Assembly: GCF_042100115.1 (NCBI RefSeq)
Contig: NC_091274.1
Location: forward strand, 3,381,197-3,445,196
Direction of reading: 5' to 3'
Source of the DNA: Alternaria dauci
Lineage: Eukaryota > Ascomycota > Dothideomycetes > Pleosporales > Pleosporaceae
Length of the DNA stretch: 64,000 nucleotides
The notes beneath the pieces are model-generated. The model saw only the letters and a list, made by a program, of their open reading frames with translations, had not been told where the DNA came from and searched no databases. Made by a program: the position numbers and the translations under genes. Positions 35,001 to 46,409 of the stretch are shown here, piece by piece. Every line of letters begins with the position of its first letter. The stretch's first letter is position 1.

Positions 35001-35532
35001 ATTCTTTTCGGATAATGCTTTATTTATACATCCTTCTCATGAAATAATGTTAGATACTGAATTTGGAGTACCAACTCTATTTAAGTTATTACCTTTAATA
35101 TTTACTATTTCATTAAGTGTAATCGCTATAGTGTTATCTGAATATTTATCTACTATACTAATTTACTTCAAATTATCTAGAGTAGGTTACAACATATTTA
35201 GTTTCTTTAATCAACGTTTCTTAATAGAACTATTTTACAACAGATACATTACAGGTATTGTACTAAAACTTGGTGGACAAACTACTAAAGTAATAGATAA
35301 AGGATCCGTAGAGTATTTAGGACCTTATGGGCTAGAGAAAGGACTATTGAATATAAGTAATAACATTGCTAGATTAAATACTGGTGTTATTACATCTTAT
35401 GCATTGTATATCTTGATAGGGTTAATCTTTTATCTTTTATTTAACTCATATATTGATAGTTCTAATATTATATTAATACTAGTTACATTTTTATCTCAGG
35501 GTTTAAATACACATCCTAATTTTTACAAGTAA
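29023..35532 (+). CDS. nad5: NADH dehydrogenase subunit 5, 3 exons
   Basis: Large proton-pump subunit of complex I. Exons 29023-29270, 31414-32165 and 34556-35532. The order [134 protein letters not shown], then [18 protein letters not shown] and [15 protein letters not shown] is fully conserved, and all phases close. The C-terminal end ([14 protein letters not shown]) differs from that of a second 3' copy at 36257-36841, so the original end of the gene is uncertain. Confidence 0.94.
29271..30756 (+). CDS. LAGLIDADG homing endonuclease with C-terminal helix-turn-helix
   Basis: Exon-fused, TAG at 30756. The motifs [13 protein letters not shown] and [13 protein letters not shown] are intact. 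The protein continues past the second domain into [18 protein letters not shown] and [20 protein letters not shown], a NUMOD1-like DNA-binding module more usual in GIY-YIG proteins. A close relative with the same layout lies in the cob intron at 50299-51588. No inserts. Confidence 0.85.
29271..31413 (+). mobile_element. group I intron (F4) in nad5
   Basis: Splits DSLT-V-SMLIP. The ORF is upstream; the F4 core is at about 31166-31255 (gaccgtcgg, ctacagactggttcgcc, gtacagtcgg). Ends G at 31413. The 600 nt between ORF and exon hold only the intron core. Confidence 0.82.
32730..34433 (+). CDS. long GIY-YIG-type ORF with altered motif
   Basis: The frame is open about 568 codons with five TGA as Trp, ending TAG at 34433; the start is uncertain (TTG at 32928 is one candidate). 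The catalytic region reads [20 protein letters not shown], where the usual YIGS has become YGIGSA, then [11 protein letters not shown] and [16 protein letters not shown]. The alteration may reduce or remove cutting. The tail has NUMOD-like helices ([34 protein letters not shown]). It is the longest intron ORF here that lacks stops. Confidence 0.72.
34438..34492. repeat. palindromic element, family B
   Basis: T run, cgacgtaatttcgaatattc then gaaattactagaaaaaa. Lies between the intron ORF stop and nad5 exon 3. Confidence 0.7.
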
Positions 35533-35550
35533 TTTTCTTCTACTAATACC

Positions 35551-35874
35551 GTGCCGGCAGTTGGTATATTCGCTCTATTAACAAATTATAAGCATCCTCG
35601 TCCTCAAGATTTTATCCGTAATAGTCGTATTAATAATGGACCTCCTAATGAAGACAAGCTTAGTGAATTAGTAGAGGAACAGTGCGATATACTAACCGGC
35701 TACAGAGATCAGGTCCTAAAAGCAGTTAAAGATGGTCTGGTCTCTGTGGATATGGGACAAAAAGCTGATCAGTTGTGCGCAGATCATATTAATAGTATGC
35801 ATACTATGTTTAATAATATGATCTGAGCAGGTGCATTTCTTGAAAAAAATGCAGCCGCCACAAATTTATTTTAG
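35551..35874 (+). CDS. small hydrophilic ORF between the two nad5 3' copies
   Basis: 108 codons from GTG at 35551 to TAG at 35874, with one TGA read as Trp. Helical, charged protein (NNGPPNEDKLSELVEEQCD, QVLKAVKDGLVSVDMGQKAD, SMHTMFNNMIWAGAF). I do not recognise it. Its C-terminal half has the same pattern as the ORF at 57101-57406 (minus), where QVIQDELHKNVSQGRM is followed by an AG-containing hydrophobic end. It sits right after nad5 and before boundary repeat R5, like other tail ORFs of this genome. Confidence 0.5.
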
Positions 35875-35924
35875 TTTTATGACGAAACATTTCCTAGTCA
35901 TTAGGGGTATTTTTCTTTTTAGCT

Positions 35925-36135
35925 TACTATATTAGTAATAATACGGTTATATTGCCGTTAACTTGTTATGAAAAAAGTAAAATGCGTTATATACAAAAAC
36001 AATTTTTATCTACAATAGTGTAACAAATCCCAGTCTACGTATTATATTTGTATACTGGAAAATTGCAAGGGTAAATTTATATTTACAGAGCAATTAAGGG
36101 AGAAGACACTTGTTAAAGCCCTAAAAAAATTAAAT
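35925..36135 (+). repeat. boundary repeat R5
   Basis: attgccgttaacttgttatg, gtgtaacaaatcccagt, a changed but still paired hairpin (ccagtctacg ... tgtatactgg), aaaattgcaaggg ... gcaattaagggagaag, aaagccc. It separates the two nad5 3' copies. Confidence 0.8.
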
Positions 36136-36256
36136 ATAAATCCAGTCTATAATTAACTAAAATAGAAATAGCTACTTTTTTAAAGTATCTTCTTTTATAC
36201 CTACTTTTTATTACTATTGCCTATATAAATTATATATGATAAATCTGATCGCCGTG

Positions 36257-36841
36257 TTAATGATTTTAGCTGTATTCTCAATATTCTTTGGGTTTATAAC
36301 AAAAGACATGTTTATAGGGTTAGGTTCAGCATTCTTTTCAGATAATGCTTTATTTATACATCCTTCTCATGAAATAATGTTAGATACTGAATTTGGAGTA
36401 CCAACTCTATTTAAGTTATTACCTTTAATATTTACTATTTCATTAAGTGTAATCGCTATAGTGTTATCTGAATATTTATCTACTATACTAATTTACTTCA
36501 AATTATCTAGAGTAGGTTACAACATATTTAGTTTCTTTAATCAACGTTTCTTAATAGAACTATTTTACAACAGATACATTACAGGTATTGTACTAAAACT
36601 TGGTGGACAAACTACTAAAGTAATAGATAAAGGATCCGTAGAGTATCTAGGTCCTTATGGGTTAGAGAAAGGATTATTAAATATAAGTAGTAATATTGCT
36701 AGATTAAATACTGGTGTTATTACATCTTATGCATTGTATATCTTGATAGGGTTAATTTTTTACCTTCTATTTAATTCATATATTAATAGTACTATTATTA
36801 TATTATCACTACTTATATATTTATCTTTATTATTAATTTAA
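36257..36841 (+). pseudogene. nad5: second copy of nad5 3' end
   Basis: About 525 nt nearly identical to 34930-35460 ([19 protein letters not shown] to FYLLFNSYI), then a different end ([19 protein letters not shown]). Differences I can see are mostly third-position and silent (for example tta/cta, gga/ggt), as between two functional alleles, with Asn to Ser as an exception. It lacks the first three quarters of the gene. Either this is the original 3' end displaced by an insertion, or an incoming allele. Confidence 0.85.
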
Positions 36842-36845
36842 ACCA

Positions 36846-37193
36846 TGTAACCATTCTGGATCACTCTTACAGAGTTCTTCTTCTCTACAACTCCGTGTTG
36901 TTGATCTACAAGTGAAAGAAGCTCAAATACCTAGTGGACAAGAGGTTGTGAATCGTGTTGGTAATAATATTCATGATGTTTCTGAGGATATAAATAGATA
37001 ACTTAAATCTTTCAAATCAGATTTTAAAGCAATAAAAGATAAAGCAAAACAGGAGCTAAGTGATCCAAATGCTACACCAGAAACAGTACAAGAAATTAAT
37101 TCTTGCGTAGAACATGCTAAAGAGATCTTTAAAGCTGCTGGTGATACACTTTCTGAGATTGTAGAAGCTGCTGTTAATAGTGGATCTGTTTAG
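36846..37193 (+). pseudogene. hydrophilic ORF after the second nad5 copy, one stop
   Basis: Helical coding-like sequence in one frame, broken once by TAA near 37000: VDLQVKEAQIPSGQEVVNRV then SFKSDFKAIKDKAKQELSD, TVQEINSCVEHAKEIFKA, SEIVEAAVNSGSV. It follows nad5 copy 2 and precedes boundary repeat R6, mirroring the arrangement after copy 1. No known family. Confidence 0.4.
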
Positions 37194-37219
37194 GATTTAA
37201 TAACATAGCATTCAGTTGT

Positions 37220-37415
37220 TATTTTTAATGTGTTAGTAAAAAACGGTTAAATTACCGTTAACTTGTTATTCTATATAACTATGTTACCTAATAGCATAAC
37301 AAATCCCAGTATTTATATTATCAATGTACTGGAAAATAGCAGTACAAATTTTATACTGCAATTAGGCTGGGGAGAAGAGTAAAATAAACTTTTGATTAAA
37401 GCCCCATTAAAAATT
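37220..37415 (+). repeat. boundary repeat R6, before nad1
   Basis: attaccgttaacttgttatt, atagcataacaaatccc, hairpin ccagta/tactgg, agcagta ... tactgca hairpin, ggggagaag, aaagcccc. The hairpin stems differ in sequence from other copies but stay paired. Confidence 0.8.
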
Positions 37416-37536
37416 GCTTAATTCGCCTTTATTTTAAAATATATAATCTATGCGATTTAAATAGATAATTAACTTGATTTATTAAAATATACTTTTTAAC
37501 TAAATGTAATTTTAAGATCATTCTTCTAAATTTAAA

Positions 37537-40500
37537 ATGTTATATTTTCCAACAATTATCTCTGTTCTTGAAGTATTGGCTGTTACTGTACCTGTTTTAT
37601 TAACAGTAGCTTTTGTAACTATAGCTGAGAGAAAAACAATGGCTAGCATGCAAAGAAGACTTGGACCAAATTCAGTGGGTATTAAAAATCACGTAGTAAC
37701 CCCCTGTTATTATAGATTCTGTACTAAATATCCTTTTAAATATATAAATTACATTAACACTTTTTCTATTCGCCAGTTTCATACTTCAAATTCTTATTCA
37801 TCAAGCAATAGGAAGATCTTAGATAGTTTATTAACTAGTAGACTTGCTCCTGCTATACCCTTTGCTCACCCTGTTTTAATTACTTGTGATGATATTTCAA
37901 ATTTAGCAGTAAAAACAGAATTTTTTAATAAGCTTTCAGACTTAATAACTGAGAAAAAAGATAATGACTTAGGGGTTATATATATTTTTACATATAAACA
38001 GGATCCTAACTTTTACTACATAGGTAAAACTACTAGTTTGAGAACTCGTTTGAGTAATCATTTATCTAAGTATAAATTTGATAAGTTTCATGTTATATCT
38101 ATAAATTTAGGATAAGAGAACTTTTCTTTAAGTGTTATTGAAATTAATAACTATTCTAAGTTAATAGAACGTGAAAATTTTTATCTTTGTCATTATAAGC
38201 CTTTATTAAACACTCTTTTCCGTTCTTTTTACTCTGCAGACATTAATAAAAAAAATGAGTTTGTTTGATAATATTAAAGCTTTGAAAACAACTGAAAATT
38301 TAGCTACTAATATAGAAGAGCAAACTTTAATGAATGATACTAGTTATATGGAGGAAGGTGCACTTGCGCTAGACTCTACCTACGGAAATAAGGATATTAA
38401 CAAAAAACCCGAAAAATTTACATATCCTGTTTGAGTTTATAAATGAACAGATGATAAGTTATTAGACCCTTATTTTATAAGATATAATGATAGACAATCT
38501 GTTAGTGAAGCCTTAGGGGTAGCGGTTAAAACAATTAACCGTTATTTAGATACTAAACTACCTAAGAAATTGTTTTTTAAAGATGAGTATTATTTATTTT
38601 TTACTTATGAAATAAAAGATTTAGTTTCTTTATCTTTAGATATTCAAAATACAATATCTTTAGCTAAATCGTCTAAATTAATATTTAACTCTAACATCGC
38701 TAAAGAGGTATGGGTTTATACTGTAGATTGTGATAATAACATACTTCTTTTAAACAATGAACCTTTCAAATCTTTAGGTGAAGCGGGAGCTTTTTTATGT
38801 ACTGGTTCAGCCACTATTGTTTATTACTTGGATAATTTTAAAGTTTATAAAGATTATTATTTTTTTACTAATGCTTTAGACACTGAGGATATGAATATTT
38901 TATTGGAGCGTCATTCTTTAAACAAAAGTTCTACTCCTAATAAATCGCAAGTTAAAGTTTGAGTTTATGATTGTGAAACTTTAACTTTATTAAATAATAC
39001 ATCTTTCCCTTCCATTCAAGCTGTTATGGATTATTTAAAAGTTGGGCGTAGAACTGCACTAAAGTACATAGATTCCGATGAGATTTTAAAATCTAATGGA
39101 ATAATGGTATATTTATATAGCCAAGAAATAAGTAAAAGTAAAGCGGACAATTTAAGACAAAACTTAGATATAAATATATCTCAAGTAAAATCTGAGAATA
39201 TTTGAGTATATAAAAAACAGGGTAACCATTTAGGCTTATTCTATGATAATCCGTTTAGTTCTATTAATCAAATAAATAAAGTTTTAAATATATCTAATCA
39301 TACTATTAAAAAATATCTAAACACAAATAATTCTTTTAAAGATTTTTACTTTTACAGTGTAAAGATAGAAGATAGAAATTTATTAGATTCAGATTTGTTT
39401 GATTCAGTGGAAAGTAATAGAAAGACTATTTGAGTTTATCGTGAAATGCTTCACCGAGAAGATGGAAAATTAACTTTTGAGTTAATGAACTCTAAGCCGT
39501 TTGATACTATAACTGAAGCAGCTAAAGAACTAAAAATTAGTGATATGACAATAAACAAATACTTAGATTCCTTTTCTGTATATAAAGGATTATACTTTTT
39601 TAGTAAAGCAGAATCTGAAGAATCTATTCTAAGTAATGTAATGGAAACTAAACAAGGTATATGAGTTTATATGAAATTAAATGATAGTTTGGTTTTATTA
39701 GAAAATCAGCCATTTAAGTCTAAATGGACAGCCTCTAAGTCATTAAAGGTTAGTAATAAAAACATAGATAAATACTTAGATACTGGTGGATCACATAAAG
39801 GCTATTATTTCTTTAGTAAAAACCAGATGAATTAATATTTAATTATTTGCTTCACTATGTTGACAATAAAAGGATATTTACGTATAAATTTTTATAATGC
39901 AGTGGGTTGTATAAAATGAAATCTTACACATAAAAGAACTTTTCATTCTTATTGTGATGCTTTGAGTGAACTATACTATAATAGAAAAGCCCTCGTTACT
40001 GAATTTTCGGATGATGTGCTTTTTACTTGTACCGATTTGCTTAATTCATCTTTGGTAAATGCTTTCTTTAAACCTTTAAAAGGTAAAGGGGGTATTTATA
40101 TGTTTAGATACAAAAAAGACCTTAAAGTTTTTTATCTACTTTTTTGTTGATATATCAAGATATATCAAAAAAAAGTTGGGGAGAACTAAAGACTTCCACA
40201 AAAGATTTAAAGATCATTTGAATTCTAACTTAAAAGATAGATTTCATAAATTTGCTAATTCAATTGGTTGAGATCAATTTGAATTTTCTATTATAGAGAT
40301 ATGTGATCTTAGCATCCAACAAGATAGAGAAGATTTTTACTAGCAAAAATACTTACCTTTATTAAATACTATCTTTAAAAGTAATTTTAGTGAAATACAA
40401 TCTTATGACTCTTTATGTGAGATATTAAGACTTAAACAGTTAAAATTTGATTCAGATAATAAAGATTTATACCTTTATGTTTATGAATATTGTAATAATC

Positions 40501-43500
40501 AAATTAGTACTAATAATCTAATATTTAGTAACATAAGTGCGTTATCAAAAGAATATGGTATAGCTAGAGAAACAATTAGTGTTTATTTAAATACTTATGT
40601 ACCCTACAAAAATCTCTTATTTTTAACGAATAAAATAGAATGTTTTGATTTAGCAGGAAAACTAGTTAGTGATACTATGCAAGGATTAAATTTAAATCAT
40701 AATATAGCTAAAAAAATATGAATGTATTTTATAGAATCAAAAGATACTATTGTTAAAACAGAATTAGAGTCTAAAAGTGCAGTAGCTAAATTATTAGGTG
40801 TACAACATTTAGTTATAACTAATCATTTAGATAAACTAATAAAGGAGGTATTAATGGTCATTATGTATTTAATCATGAATTAAATGATTTAGAGCTAGAA
40901 AAACTAATTGAATTCTCATCGTTAAGAAAAACGAGAAATCGTACAGTATGAGCTTATAGTGCTATAACTTTAGAATTAATAACTGATCCATTTAACAGTA
41001 TTCAAAAAGCAGCTGAATATTTTAATGTTGATTACAGATCTGTAGTTAGACACTTAGATACTGAATTAGCTACTAAAAAAGGCAATTATTTAGTGTTATT
41101 TTTTAATGATAAATTGACTGATTTAAAGAGAAAAGAATTACTAAATAATTTAAAATTAGCAAAAAATGAGACTACTGAAATTTGAGTTTATAAAAAGTTA
41201 GATGATAAATTTATTCTAATGAATTCCAATGAAACTGGTTTTAGTTCAAAACATTTAGCAGCTAAAGAATTAAAATTAAGTCATAAAACAATTAGTAAAT
41301 TTTTGAATACACATAAAGATTATAAAGGTTTGTATTTTTACAGTATTAAATTGTAAGATAAAAAGTAAAGTGTAAGAAACTTTATTAGGCCCATAAGTGA
41401 AAGAGAACCTTTTGCTATAAACCATCAAATTGACGGGAACACCTTAAAGCTATTTCAACTAAATGTATTAGGTAACTAAATACATGGCCCAGGTAATGAC
41501 TCGGGGTATAGTAAAATCGAAATAGATGTATGAAAAGAAATAGGCAACCCGCAGCCAAGTACCTATTGTCTTAGGTATGCAGTTCATCGACTAAACGGTG
41601 GTTGGCATAATTTTTTTTTTAATTTTATGCTTAAGATATAGTCAGGCCCTATTTGAGAAAATACAGGGTATAAATATATATATTTATACCTGGAAATGGA
41701 TAGTAACACCAACCCCTCTTTTTTTATTCTAGATAAAAAAAATTATGAGGGGTAGGTCTCAGTCGTCTCTAACTTTTTTTTTGATATATTATATATATCA
41801 AAAAAAAAAGTTAGACGCCCGAGACTATTTAGGGAGAAACCCTCAATTCTTTACCTGTATTATGTAAAATAAATGGTTAAATGAGGACATTCGTGATATG
41901 GTCTACTTCAAGCATTTGCCGATGCTCTTAAACTTTTATTAAAAGAGTATGTTTCTCCTACACAAGCCAATATAGTTTTATTTTTCCTTGGTCCGATTAT
42001 AACTTTAATCTTTTCATTATTAGGATATGCTGTAATACCTTAGGACTATAGGGTAATATAGACAAATTCCGGGGAACCCCTAAAGCTTCTGGTACCAAAC
42101 CATAATCGAAAGGTTATAGGTGGCTGAAGTAATTACTCAGGTAAGGTAATAAGCCAGATGATTCTAGTTACTTTTTAGGTTTCCTAGACTACGTAGGCTA
42201 TAGAGGGTAGCCTACTTATGATTACTTTGTATGCTTAATTCTGCAAAGATTAGCAACATAAATAAGTGAACTAGGGACTAGTTATAGAAATGGGCAATCG
42301 CGGATCTAAATCAGTTGTAAGATATTATTCTGCAATTGTAAAAGAGCAACGAGTAAACGTCTATAGATATTTACAAGATCCACAGCTAGGAGAATCCACC
42401 CTGGAGGGGTGGATCTTTGTAATATATTTAAGATGTATTCTAAAGAGCTTAGTAATAAGCTATGATTAAATTTTGCATAGAAAAACTTCCTACGATTCAC
42501 CGTTATTTGGTTTTTATTCTTTAAATGTTAATACTCGTCGTTATTATGCTACACTAAGTAATAATAAACATAAAATTGACGATCTACAAATCCATCCTTG
42601 GTTTATTACAGGTTTTAGCGATGGTGAAGGTTGTTTTTCTTGCAGTGTCTTAAAAAGTTCCTCTTATAAATTTGGTTGAGAGGTTCAACCAGTTTTTCAA
42701 ATTAAACTACATGTTAGAGATTATCCGATTTTATTAAGAATCCAACATAGTTTAGGTGGAATAGGTACTGTAAGTAGTAACCAATCTTCTTGTGCCTTTA
42801 GAGTCAAAAAATTAAGTGAGCTAATAGAATTAATGATATTTTTTGATAAATATCCTTTAATATCTTGAAAAAGAGGAGATTATTTATTATTTAAACAAAT
42901 TCTATCTATTATTCAATTGAAAGAACATTTGACTTTACAAGGTTTACAAAAGATTATTAATATAAGAGCAACCTTAAACTTTGGTTTATCAAAAGAATTA
43001 CAAATAATGTTCCCCGAAACTGTACCAGTTCCCCGTCCTTTAAGAGAAACCTGTGTAATACCACATTCACAGTGAATAGCTGGGTTTACTAACTTTTTTT
43101 TTCATATATCATGATATATGAAAAAAAAGTAAACGCTGAAGGTAATTTTTCTATTTCCAGCTTTTTTTTTTATTTATATAAATAAAAAAAAAGCTGGACA
43201 AAGGTATCTTTAAATCTCTATTATTTAAAATTACTCAACATGAAAAAGATGAGGTATTATTAACCGCAATTAAAGATTATTTTAATTGTGGATATTGTTA
43301 CTTAAGAAAAAAAGAAAATATAATTGATTTTAAAGTTACAAATTTTTCTGTCGTTAATGAAATAATTATACCTTTTTTTATTAAAAATCCGATATTAGGT
43401 GTTAAATCCCTAGATTTCAATGATTGATGCTTAGTTTCGGACATAGTAAATAAAAGAGAACATAAATTAGAAAAAGGTGCCTTAAAAATAATTGAAATTC

Positions 43501-45459
43501 AAAGGGGAATGAACAGGGGGAGAAGTAGGTAAATTTTTCTAATGACTTTTTTTTGTATGGTCCTGGTTTAGTGCTACTAGATTATAATCTGGGTATATTA
43601 TATATGTTAGCTATGTCTTCATTAGCTACATATGGAATTCTGCTAGCTGGATGGTCAGCTAATTCTAAATATGCTTTTTTAGGGTCTTTAAGAAGTACAG
43701 CTCAATTAATTAGTTATGAATTAATTTTAAGTTCTGCTATACTTTTAGTAGTATTATTAGCAGGTAGCTTAGACATAACTGTTATTATAGAAGCTCAAAG
43801 AGCTATTTGATATGTAGTACCTTTATTTCCTATATTCATTGTGTTTTTTATAGGATCTATAGCGGAAACCAACAGAGCTCCCTTTGATCTAGCAGAGGCT
43901 ACTTACTAGTAGATTTGGCCTCTTTAAAGATCACAAATTGCTGGAAAACCCTTTATTATTAAGGACAATCAGCAGGAAACTTTATAAATAATACCTTTTA
44001 TAAAAATCTTCAGAGACTAGACGTGATCATTTAATATTTACTATTAAATATGATATAGTCCAACCTTATATGTAAATATAAGATTAATAAATATGAAACG
44101 CAATTCAAATATAAATGTAAATTATCATCCTATTAACTATTTAATAGGTAAACATATGTTTAAATTAGTTCATCGTAGATCTTTTTCCACTTTAAATAAA
44201 AATCCAAACCCTGGAGCGGAGCGCCCCCCTGTACCTATTTTAGTTATTAATCTAAAAGATAAAGATTCTATTTTATCCTATAGAGATTCATTAAAAGATA
44301 AAGGGGGTATTTATTCTATTTTTAATACCGTAAATGGTAATCAGTATATTGGTAGCGCAAAAGATCTTTATATAAGACTTAATGAACATTTAAATAATAA
44401 GAAATCTAATATTGCTTTGCAAAGAGCAATAGAAAAATATCCATTAGATAAATTTAATATTTATGTCTATGAGTATTTTACTTATGAAAGTAAAATAATT
44501 AGTACTAAGGCTTTAACAGATTTAGAAACAAGTTATATTTTAAAATTTAATTTAAGAAATCTTTATAACTTTAAAGCTACAGCTACAAGTATGTTAGGTT
44601 ATAAACATACAGAAGAAGCTATAGAAAAAATGATAAAACGTTTTGAAAATAAAGAGAATCACCCTATGTATGGGAAAACTCATACAAAGGAAGCTTTAAC
44701 TTTAATTAGTAAACCAGGGGTATTAAACCCTATGTATGGTAAAACTCATAAAGAATCTACCATAAAAATTATAAGTGAAAAAATGAATAAATATCCATTA
44801 GGTGTAGGTGTTTTTGATTTAGATGGGAATTTAAAATGAAAATTTAAGAATAACGTAGAGTTAGCTAAACACTTAAATATTTCTAAAGTTACGGTAGGAA
44901 AGTATTTGAATAATAATCTTGTATACAATAAAATTTATAGATTTAGACCTATACAAGATTAGTTTCGTTCTGTTCTGTGGAATCAGAACTTGTAAGTGGG
45001 TTTATGACAGAGCATTCAGCTGTTATTTTTGTATTTTTCTTTTTAGCTGAATATGCTAGTATTATTCTTATTTGTATTTTAAATAGTATATTATTTTTAG
45101 GTGGTTATCTGTTTGACTTTAACTATTATCTATATCCTTACTTTTATTTAGTGCAATTTATTGCAGGGGATAGTTATATGTATCTAACAGAAAATGAAAC
45201 TAATTTTAATGTAATTGACTTTGATAATTACAATTCAGTAATAGGAACAACTATAAGTGGTGTGGTAATAGGACTTAAAACTTGTGTAATGATCTTTACT
45301 TTTATATGAGCGAGAGCCTCATTCCCGCGTATTCGTTACGATCAGCTTATGTCCTATTGTTGAACTGTTTTATTACCAATAGTTATTGCATTTATTATAC
45401 TAGTCCCATGTATATTATATAGTTTTGAAATAATGCCTTGTAATATACCTTTATTATAA
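37537..45459 (+). CDS. nad1: NADH dehydrogenase subunit 1, 4 exons
   Basis: Complex I membrane subunit at the quinone site. Exons 37537-37682, 41896-42040, 43556-43900, 44980-45459 sum to 372 codons in phase. Conserved blocks: [116 protein letters not shown] and [16 protein letters not shown], with TGA as Trp. Exon 4 has an extra loop ([18 protein letters not shown]) between helices. Three introns interrupt it. Confidence 0.95.
37683..39835 (+). pseudogene. GIY-YIG endonuclease with six tandem NUMOD1-like modules, two lesions
   Basis: Exon-fused start; core [20 protein letters not shown] then [13 protein letters not shown] replaces a likely Trp at about 38113, and an A run near 38250 shifts the frame. 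From ATG 38255 to TAA 39835 the frame is open for 526 residues made of six repeats of about 75-90 residues. Each repeat begins with W-V-Y ([48 protein letters not shown]), has a helix-turn-helix and a KYLD...YKGYYFFS close. Such modules bind DNA in GIY-YIG enzymes; six in a row is unusual. Confidence 0.75.
39857..41356 (+). pseudogene. second GIY-YIG gene in same nad1 intron, four lesions
   Basis: Core [19 protein letters not shown] is cut by a family A palindrome (40138-40176) exactly where YIG should stand, then [15 protein letters not shown] resumes. A TAG replaces Trp at about 40341 ([13 protein letters not shown]) and a frameshift occurs near 40850. Four NUMOD1-like repeats follow ([32 protein letters not shown]), ending [10 protein letters not shown] at 41356. 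It is related to the preceding gene, so one probably arose by duplication. Confidence 0.75.
40138..40176. repeat. palindrome replacing the YIG motif of a GIY-YIG gene
   Basis: acttttttgttgatatatc and its complement. The host codons VFY-(IG)-RTKD are interrupted at the conserved second half of the GIY-YIG signature. Confidence 0.75.
43090..43133. repeat. 41-nt palindrome in LAGLIDADG motif, copy 3
   Basis: After GFT: aac, nine T, catatatcatgatatatg, eight A, gtaaac, then gctgaaggt (AEG). Same site as copies 1, 2 and 4. Confidence 0.8.
43157..43197. repeat. palindrome ccagc...gctgg, family A variant
   Basis: ccagc, T run, atttatataaat, A run, gctgg. Second lesion in the nad1 intron 2 endonuclease. 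Confidence 0.7.
43901..44979 (+). mobile_element. group I intron (F1) in nad1
   Basis: Between DLAEA and ESELVSG. Motifs aattgctggaaaacc (about 43937), aatcagcaggaaac (about 43967), cagagactagacg (about 44012), gatatagtcc (about 44053). Ends G at 44979. Confidence 0.83.
44093..44962 (+). CDS. GIY-YIG homing endonuclease with NUMOD3 and NUMOD1 modules
   Basis: ATG 44093 to TAG 44962, 289 residues, one TGA Trp. Core [29 protein letters not shown], then [21 protein letters not shown]3-like pieces [22 protein letters not shown] and [12 protein letters not shown] follow. The C-terminal NUMOD1-like helix-turn-helix is [13 protein letters not shown]...[20 protein letters not shown]. Textbook order of modules and no inserts, so it is likely active and the best preserved GIY-YIG gene in the window. 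Confidence 0.88.
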
Positions 45460-46409
45460 ATTTACAAAAATTTATGTAAATAAAATTTTTTTTAATTATA
45501 AATTTAAATGTGTTATGTATTTAAATATAATACAACAAAAAAGTTTTTTTTGATATATATACTCTAGTCCCCTTGTTTTTTTCTAGTTATGAAATAACGT
45601 CGAAAAAAACTAGGGAGAGAAGATAGTATATCTTTAATATATAAAAATATTTAGTATGGAAATACAATAAGTGCTCCTAACTAGTACTTAAAAGGTTTTA
45701 TGCTACTAGCTCTTTAGTTTAAAACACTTTTTTGACTTTGCTGTGTTAATTAGGGCACAATAACTATACTGGTGGAGTATAAATTGTATTTTATACTATA
45801 TCATTACTTGGAATAATACTACGTACAAAAGAGCTTTTTTACATAAATTAATGTGTTTTACAAATACAAGAACGATAATAACAAAATAATTTACTATAAC
45901 AGTTATTACATACCTGCCCATTATTGTCAAGTACACCTGTAATAACAGCTCTATATTCTATACACCTACTAGTTCTATACAGGTGGAAAGCATTGTCACC
46001 AGACAGATGCCTTCCACCAGATTATGCAAAGCCGCAACGGTCTATAATTTTCGGGATAAAATAGTTTCTTTACTACTCTATATTTTATTTACTACTACTA
46101 CCCCTTTTATTTTTTTTAGTTATTTCTTTTTATTTTTTTTTGACGTAATTTCAATGGAAAATATAAAAAGAAATAACGTCAAAAAAAAAGGGTTTTTATA
46201 ATTTTTTCTTTTGCCATTGTTGGTTGCTTCATTTAAACAAAAGAAAAAAAATAAGCAGCAGGGTAGAAAAAGAACATGTATATGTTTTTTTCAACCCATG
46301 AGGGAATATATAAAATTATAACCAATATAGCTGTAGGTATATATGATATACACAATACTAAGTAAATATATTGCTCTATAAAATGTGAAAAATCTACAAT
46401 TAGCATTAA
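45460..46409 (+). other. intergenic region between convergent nad1 and rps3
   Basis: No gene I can support. Family B palindromes at 45570-45615 and 46127-46193 and a family C palindrome at 46205-46252. An imperfect repeat of tacaggtg / tacacctg type lies near 45940-45990. The open frame at 45983-46201 is mostly palindrome sequence. Confidence 0.5.

Larger units (their letters stand above)
37683..41895 (+). mobile_element. group I intron (F3) in nad1 with two decayed endonucleases
   Basis: Splits SVG-I-YGLLQ. At 4.2 kb it is the longest intron here. The F3 core is at the 3' end: catcaaattgacgggaac (about 41429), cccaggtaatgactcg (about 41487), gttcatcgactaaacggt (about 41581), taagatatagtc (about 41631). 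A family A palindrome lies at 41769-41814. Confidence 0.82.
42473..43532 (+). pseudogene. LAGLIDADG endonuclease with two palindromes
   Basis: First motif [14 protein letters not shown] intact, followed by [20 protein letters not shown]. The second motif IAGFT-[insert]-NAEGNFSI carries a 41-nt palindrome (about 43090-43133), and a second palindrome (43157-43197) follows twelve codons later. The end, [15 protein letters not shown] to [12 protein letters not shown], is open to TAA 43532. Non-functional as it stands. Confidence 0.8.
42041..43555 (+). mobile_element. group I intron (F2) in nad1
   Basis: Between GYAVIP and YGPGLVLL. Core aattccggggaacccctaaag (about 42063), atcgcggatctaaatca (about 42297), gagcaacgagtaaacg (about 42343), agatgtattc (about 42430). 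Ends G at 43555. Confidence 0.83.

Noticed and set aside
45650..45780. Possible tRNA between nad1 and rps3
   Set aside because: Some paired stretches (gtgtt/aacac) but no consistent cloverleaf.
45983..46201. Plus-strand open frame of 72 codons between nad1 and rps3
   Set aside because: Most of it is palindrome and low-complexity T-rich sequence; no domain or conservation visible.
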